From Gammaproteobacteria bacterium 42_54_T18 (GTDB lineage: Bacteria; Pseudomonadota; Gammaproteobacteria; Pseudomonadales; Ketobacteraceae): a DNA stretch of 64,000 bases. The notes beneath the pieces were generated by a model. It saw only the letters and a program-made list of their open reading frames with translations, was not told the origin of the DNA and made no database searches. A program made the translations under genes and the position numbers. This document shows, one piece after another, positions 60,660 through 64,000 of this stretch (the first letter of the stretch is position 1; each line of letters opens with the position of its first letter). The stretch lies in NCBI GenBank assembly GCA_002163245.1, contig MAAL01000127.1, forward strand, positions 186,001 to 250,000, written 5' to 3'.

Positions 60660-63284
60660 TTAAGGAAGAAAGTTATCTCTAACACACCTCACATAGTTAT
60701 ATTCTGGCCTTAACACATCTCCTTGAGGGCCAGAAGAATAACCTGTACTTCCAAAGGAACTCGCAGCATCGGGTGTAAACGAACTTGCAGTTCCTAAGAC
60801 TGCATCTGTTTTGCCATCGCTACGCTGAGCTCCTGCACCATGAACATCAACGACGCCATAATTAGAGAAATAACCAAGCCCTCGGCCAAATGTAATATAC
60901 ACTCCCTTATTCCCACTACCTAAATAATTAAGCAACGCTGTACTTGTCCAATACGCCCCCCAATCAGACTGCCCCGCCTCATTAGTAACCTGTGTTGAAT
61001 TAAAGTAGGTCGAATTCACTGCCGGAGAGCTTGTGCTTTCTGGAGACTTCGAATAATCAACAAGACTATGAAGTTCTTTCATATTAGGCAAACGCCAGTC
61101 CGACCAGCCACCAGTATCAGCCGCTTCACACATTGCTAATGCAGTAGAAAAATTGCTCGGAGGTGTACTTGAATCATCTTGTTCCCACATCAAGTGAGTT
61201 GCCGAATCACTTACCGTTCCATTCCCGTTATCCGTAAAATCATTAACCCCGTAACTGGTATTCCCTCTCACACAGCGAGTATAGAAATTCCCATACTGCG
61301 GATCCGTTTCATAGCCTTTGATATGCCCGTCCACAAAGTTAACCCCAAAGAAAGCGTCAACTAAGGTATAGGTTATGCCTGAAAAGACCTGGGTCACATT
61401 TAACGTTGATGTCGCATATTGGCCATCAATCATTCTTTCTCCAGCATCAGGATCACCGTATCCGACATCAAAATAGGTTGTATCAATGAAGGGTTCAATC
61501 CCAGTAGTATCGACAGTTGTACCATTGCTAGTAGCACCCGTTTTTGCACTTAAGTCTTCACCACTCATCAAATAGATAGAAACCAATTCTTTGGTTGAGG
61601 GGAGCCGCCAGTCTGTATGATTTCCGTATTCTAACGCACTACAATAAGAGCCTGCATCAGCTTGGCTAAGTTGATCGTCACGATTCAACCCGTCAACACC
61701 ATCTGTATCACTTGATGCTTGCCACATTAGTCCAGTGTGATTATCAATAACAATCCCACCATCATTACACGTACTATAACTTGGCTGGTTACCCACATAA
61801 TCCCCATCTTGCCCTTCAGCCACGCAAGCCTCTGATGCGCCCGTAGTTTCGCTATAGCAAAGAGTCTGATTTGTATCAACGATGGTGTAAGTATACGTTG
61901 GCGTGGGGTCAGTACAATCCGTTGTCTGTGTATCATCTAATGGGAACGCATCATCAACGTCATCAACCCCATCATTATCATCATCTGTATCCGCATTGTT
62001 ACCAACGCCATCGCCATCTGTATCAACAGACTCAGACTCATCTAATGAGAACGCATCATCAGCATCATCAACCCCGTCATTATCATCATCTGTATCCGCA
62101 TTGTTACCTGTGCCGTCACCGTCAGTATCGACAGACTCAGACTCATCTAAGGAGAACACATCCAATTCATCATCAACACCATCATTATCATCATCTGTAT
62201 CTGCATTATTACCCGTACCGTCTCCATCAGTATCAACAGATTCAGTCGCATCTAAGGAAAAAGCATCTAATTCATCACCAACACCATCATTGTCATCATT
62301 GTCATCATCAATGTCCGCATTATTGCCTGTACCATCTCCATCTGTATCTGTCGTTTCACTTTCATTATCAGGGAATGCATCACTATTATCACCGACACCA
62401 TCTCCATCACTGTCCGATGCCTCACTCTCATCACTTGGGAATGCATCACTATTATCACCAACACCATCACCATCACTATCAACCGTCTCAGTTGAATCTA
62501 ATGGAAATGCATCAGATGAATCTTCTACACCATCGTTGTCATCATCAGTATCAGCATTATCACCAACACCGTCCTCATCAGCATCTTCAGACTCTGTCGC
62601 GTCATCAGGGAATTCATCATCATCATCAAATGCACCGTCACCATCAGCATCCTCAATAATATCGGCGGTACCATCGCCATCCACATCCAATAGATCACTC
62701 AATGCTGGCTCATCTATATCTCCGTTTTCTACATACGTCTCAATATTACTAACTAAATGGTAAAGCGCTTCGGAAGCAGGGACCAATTCTGTCTTGCTGG
62801 TTTTTTCTGCTAGCGCCTCCTGTACCTCAGGGCTTGCTTCAAAATCACTCTCAGATAAACCGAAGTTCAAACCAGACAGGTCAAGGTCGGATAAATCAGG
62901 CAATTGGATAGTTGCGCCGCCTTCATCTGTATCTATAGTCTGTAAGAATCGAGCCAGATTAATTGTATCCGCATTAATCTCCACATCACCGAGCAAATCG
63001 ATAATACTCACCACTGACTTCCCTGGTGTACCAGCAAACTCATAACCACCAAAACTAAAGACAACACTCTCACCATCTTCATAACGGTATTCACCATTGG
63101 CATTAGTAACCCCCTGGTAAGTACCTGAGTTGTAATTAATATTTTCAATAAGAGAATCAAAAACAACCCCTGTCGACCCCGTCGAATCACTCACATTACC
63201 ACTACTACTCCCGCCCCCGCCGCCACAGGCAGATAAGTAAAATGACATGCATATCGTAGCAAACAAATGGTAACGATTATTCAT
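60660..63284 (-). CDS. Surface lipoprotein with Ca2+-binding repeats and two DUF1566 domains
   Basis: The 874-residue protein has a type II signal peptide (lipobox LSAC, Cys20) followed by a Gly/Ser tether. An N-terminal domain (about 35-195) contains YRYEDGESVVFSFGGYEFAG. A long array of thrombospondin type-3-like repeats (about 200-455, DSDGDGVGDNSDAFP and variants) is typical of calcium-bound, rigid surface spacers. The C-terminal part has two DUF1566/Lcl-type units: GLMWQASSDT to TDWRLPSTKELVSI and HLMWEQDDSS to SDWRLPNMKELHSL. Such proteins are common in marine bacteria and are thought to be surface adhesins; binding partner unknown. ATG at 63284. Confidence 0.83.
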   Translation of the reverse strand: MNNRYHLFATICMSFYLSACGGGGGSSSGNVSDSTGSTGVVFDSLIENINYNSGTYQGVTNANGEYRYEDGESVVFSFGGYEFAGTPGKSVVSIIDLLGDVEINADTINLARFLQTIDTDEGGATIQLPDLSDLDLSGLNFGLSESDFEASPEVQEALAEKTSKTELVPASEALYHLVSNIETYVENGDIDEPALSDLLDVDGDGTADIIEDADGDGAFDDDDEFPDDATESEDADEDGVGDNADTDDDNDGVEDSSDAFPLDSTETVDSDGDGVGDNSDAFPSDESEASDSDGDGVGDNSDAFPDNESETTDTDGDGTGNNADIDDDNDDNDGVGDELDAFSLDATESVDTDGDGTGNNADTDDDNDGVDDELDVFSLDESESVDTDGDGTGNNADTDDDNDGVDDADDAFSLDESESVDTDGDGVGNNADTDDDNDGVDDVDDAFPLDDTQTTDCTDPTPTYTYTIVDTNQTLCYSETTGASEACVAEGQDGDYVGNQPSYSTCNDGGIVIDNHTGLMWQASSDTDGVDGLNRDDQLSQADAGSYCSALEYGNHTDWRLPSTKELVSIYLMSGEDLSAKTGATSNGTTVDTTGIEPFIDTTYFDVGYGDPDAGERMIDGQYATSTLNVTQVFSGITYTLVDAFFGVNFVDGHIKGYETDPQYGNFYTRCVRGNTSYGVNDFTDNGNGTVSDSATHLMWEQDDSSTPPSNFSTALAMCEAADTGGWSDWRLPNMKELHSLVDYSKSPESTSSPAVNSTYFNSTQVTNEAGQSDWGAYWTSTALLNYLGSGNKGVYITFGRGLGYFSNYGVVDVHGAGAQRSDGKTDAVLGTASSFTPDAASSFGSTGYSSGPQGDVLRPEYNYVRCVRDNFLP
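61945..62660 (-). repeat. Asp-rich repeat array coding region
   Basis: About 720 bp encode 10 or more 20-30 residue units of the DxDGDGVGDN...DAF type in the lipoprotein gene. Neighbouring units share long identical stretches, so recombination between them could change the length in frame. The mirror-frame ORFs on the plus strand (His- or Ser-rich) are artefacts of this repeat. Confidence 0.85.
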
Positions 63285-63661
63285 AGGTACTAACTCCTAA
63301 ACTAAATGAAAAGCATCTCGTATTACAGGCCTTAATAACGTTTAAATATCAAGTTCACCTAAGACACTCAGAGAGTAGTGGTGCAACTTTTACAAAGCAG
63401 GCAGCATGCCAATTTGATTCACCCTATTAACTTCAGTGCCTTACGCTCTATTTCGATACTATAAGCAACAAAAAAAACACATATCACTCATACAACACGA
63501 TCTATCGCTTATAGTGCCTAGAAGCTTCTTATAGAATTAATTATCTTGGACAGATAAAGTCACTAACCTCTAATTTATTAGGTTCTCAAACGTGATAAAC
63601 ACAAAAGACATCATTTTTTTAAAAAATAAGGGACCAACCCACCACTCCACCTTTGGCTTAT
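63285..63661. other. Intergenic region upstream of the DUF1566 lipoprotein
   Basis: About 380 bp with no convincing gene. It should carry the lipoprotein promoter. AT-rich, with a T run and A run near 63615-63630 (downstream of the small ORF at 63662) that may form a weak terminator. Confidence 0.45.
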
Positions 63662-63841
63662 TTACTTTTCCGGAAGAGTGGCTATAAAAATATGGTCATC
63701 ATCGCTATACGATGCAATCCTTTGTTCAATATACGCCTTCTCAGCGTTCGGAAACCTTTTCCTCATTAACCTTTCCATTAATTGTTTTTCATAATCGCTT
63801 AATCCCTGGTTTTTCTCTTGATATAGATATGGCTCAGTCAC
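63662..63841 (-). CDS. Small hypothetical protein
   Basis: A 59-codon frame with a charged helix (GLSDYEKQLMERLMRKRFPN) and a C-terminal segment IASYSDDDHIFIATLPEK. GTG at 63841 has AGGGGG six bases upstream, which favours it over the ATG at 63856 that would place the site inside the gene. Family not recognised. Confidence 0.45.
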   Translation of the reverse strand: MTEPYLYQEKNQGLSDYEKQLMERLMRKRFPNAEKAYIEQRIASYSDDDHIFIATLPEK

Positions 63842-64000
63842 GGCAAACCCCCTCATACATTACATATTGTTAATACGTAAGCAGTCGGCGTGCCACTCTA
63901 TACTTCTAGTTATATTTCAATAAATTAAGTGCGTCATCATTCCCACCCATAAAATAGAAGCTAAAAATCTTACAATAAAACATCGCTTTCGCTTATAGAA

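Noticed and set aside
61871-62763. Long plus-strand frames rich in His or Ser across 61.9-62.8 kb
   Set aside because: They are mirror-frame readings of the Asp-rich repeat gene on the minus strand. Their composition is explained by the repeat, and they lack start signals.

Overview
The window looks like part of the chromosome of a low-to-moderate GC, marine-type gammaproteobacterium. The evidence is a Na+-pumping oxaloacetate decarboxylase operon (oadGAB), an NsrR/Hmp nitric-oxide module, a GlpG-type rhomboid, YaeQ, a secreted LPMO-chitinase and many TTG/GTG starts. I saw no tRNA, rRNA, CRISPR array, insertion sequence or phage block. Species cannot be fixed from the sequence alone.

Layout. 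1-6.8 kb: an unusual chaperone-usher-like surface-fibre locus. A PapD-like chaperone (cut by the window edge), a DUF4402-like pilin and a FlgT-like lipoprotein lie on the minus strand. Divergent from them are an usher-like outer-membrane protein ending in a SPOR domain and a small secreted protein. 6.9-8.2 kb: a SAM methyltransferase. 8.3-22.3 kb: a 14-gene minus-strand cluster that I do not recognise as any named system. In order of transcription it encodes a membrane Ser/Thr kinase with a periplasmic FGE-like domain, a membrane FHA protein, a lipoprotein, coiled-coil periplasmic proteins, a MotA/TolQ/ExbB-like channel, single-span membrane proteins, a paralogue of the FHA protein's periplasmic half, a MotB/ExbD-like single-span protein, a lytic transglycosylase, two cytoplasmic proteins of unknown family, and a membrane protein with a Lon (S16)-like Ser-Lys domain. 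Together they suggest a phospho-regulated, proton-driven trans-envelope machine. It is the best candidate here for an undescribed system. A lysozyme-like gene is divergent from it.

23.5-28.2 kb: a NarL-type response regulator, DUF3301 protein, GST-like protein, and a metallo-beta-lactamase-fold hydrolase divergent from a LysR regulator. 28.3-35.8 kb: an operon of two-partner secretion genes (TpsB, TpsA) with a YfiR-like protein and a CHASE8-like hybrid histidine kinase. 35.85-35.96 kb: a nested palindromic element. 36.1-38.8 kb: an AA10 LPMO - CBM5/12 x2 - GH18 chitinase in one polypeptide. 39-43.3 kb: a START-like protein and a tandem pair of secreted paralogues of unknown function. 43.3-45.2 kb: nsrR/hmp with a large dyad between them. 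45.2-47.3 kb: YaeQ, a thioesterase and a rhomboid. 47.5-56.5 kb: a secreted PI-PLC-like/ricin-lectin protein, a 7TMR-DISM hybrid kinase, Bcp peroxiredoxin, ferrochelatase, a kinase-pseudokinase membrane protein and a small unknown protein. 56.5-60 kb: a 33-bp-stem palindromic terminator and oadGAB. 60.6-63.9 kb: a large Ca-binding-repeat/DUF1566 lipoprotein and a very small ORF.

All start choices below were made by eye from Shine-Dalgarno spacing, signal-peptide position and gene overlap. Family calls come from recognising motifs, not from database searches.
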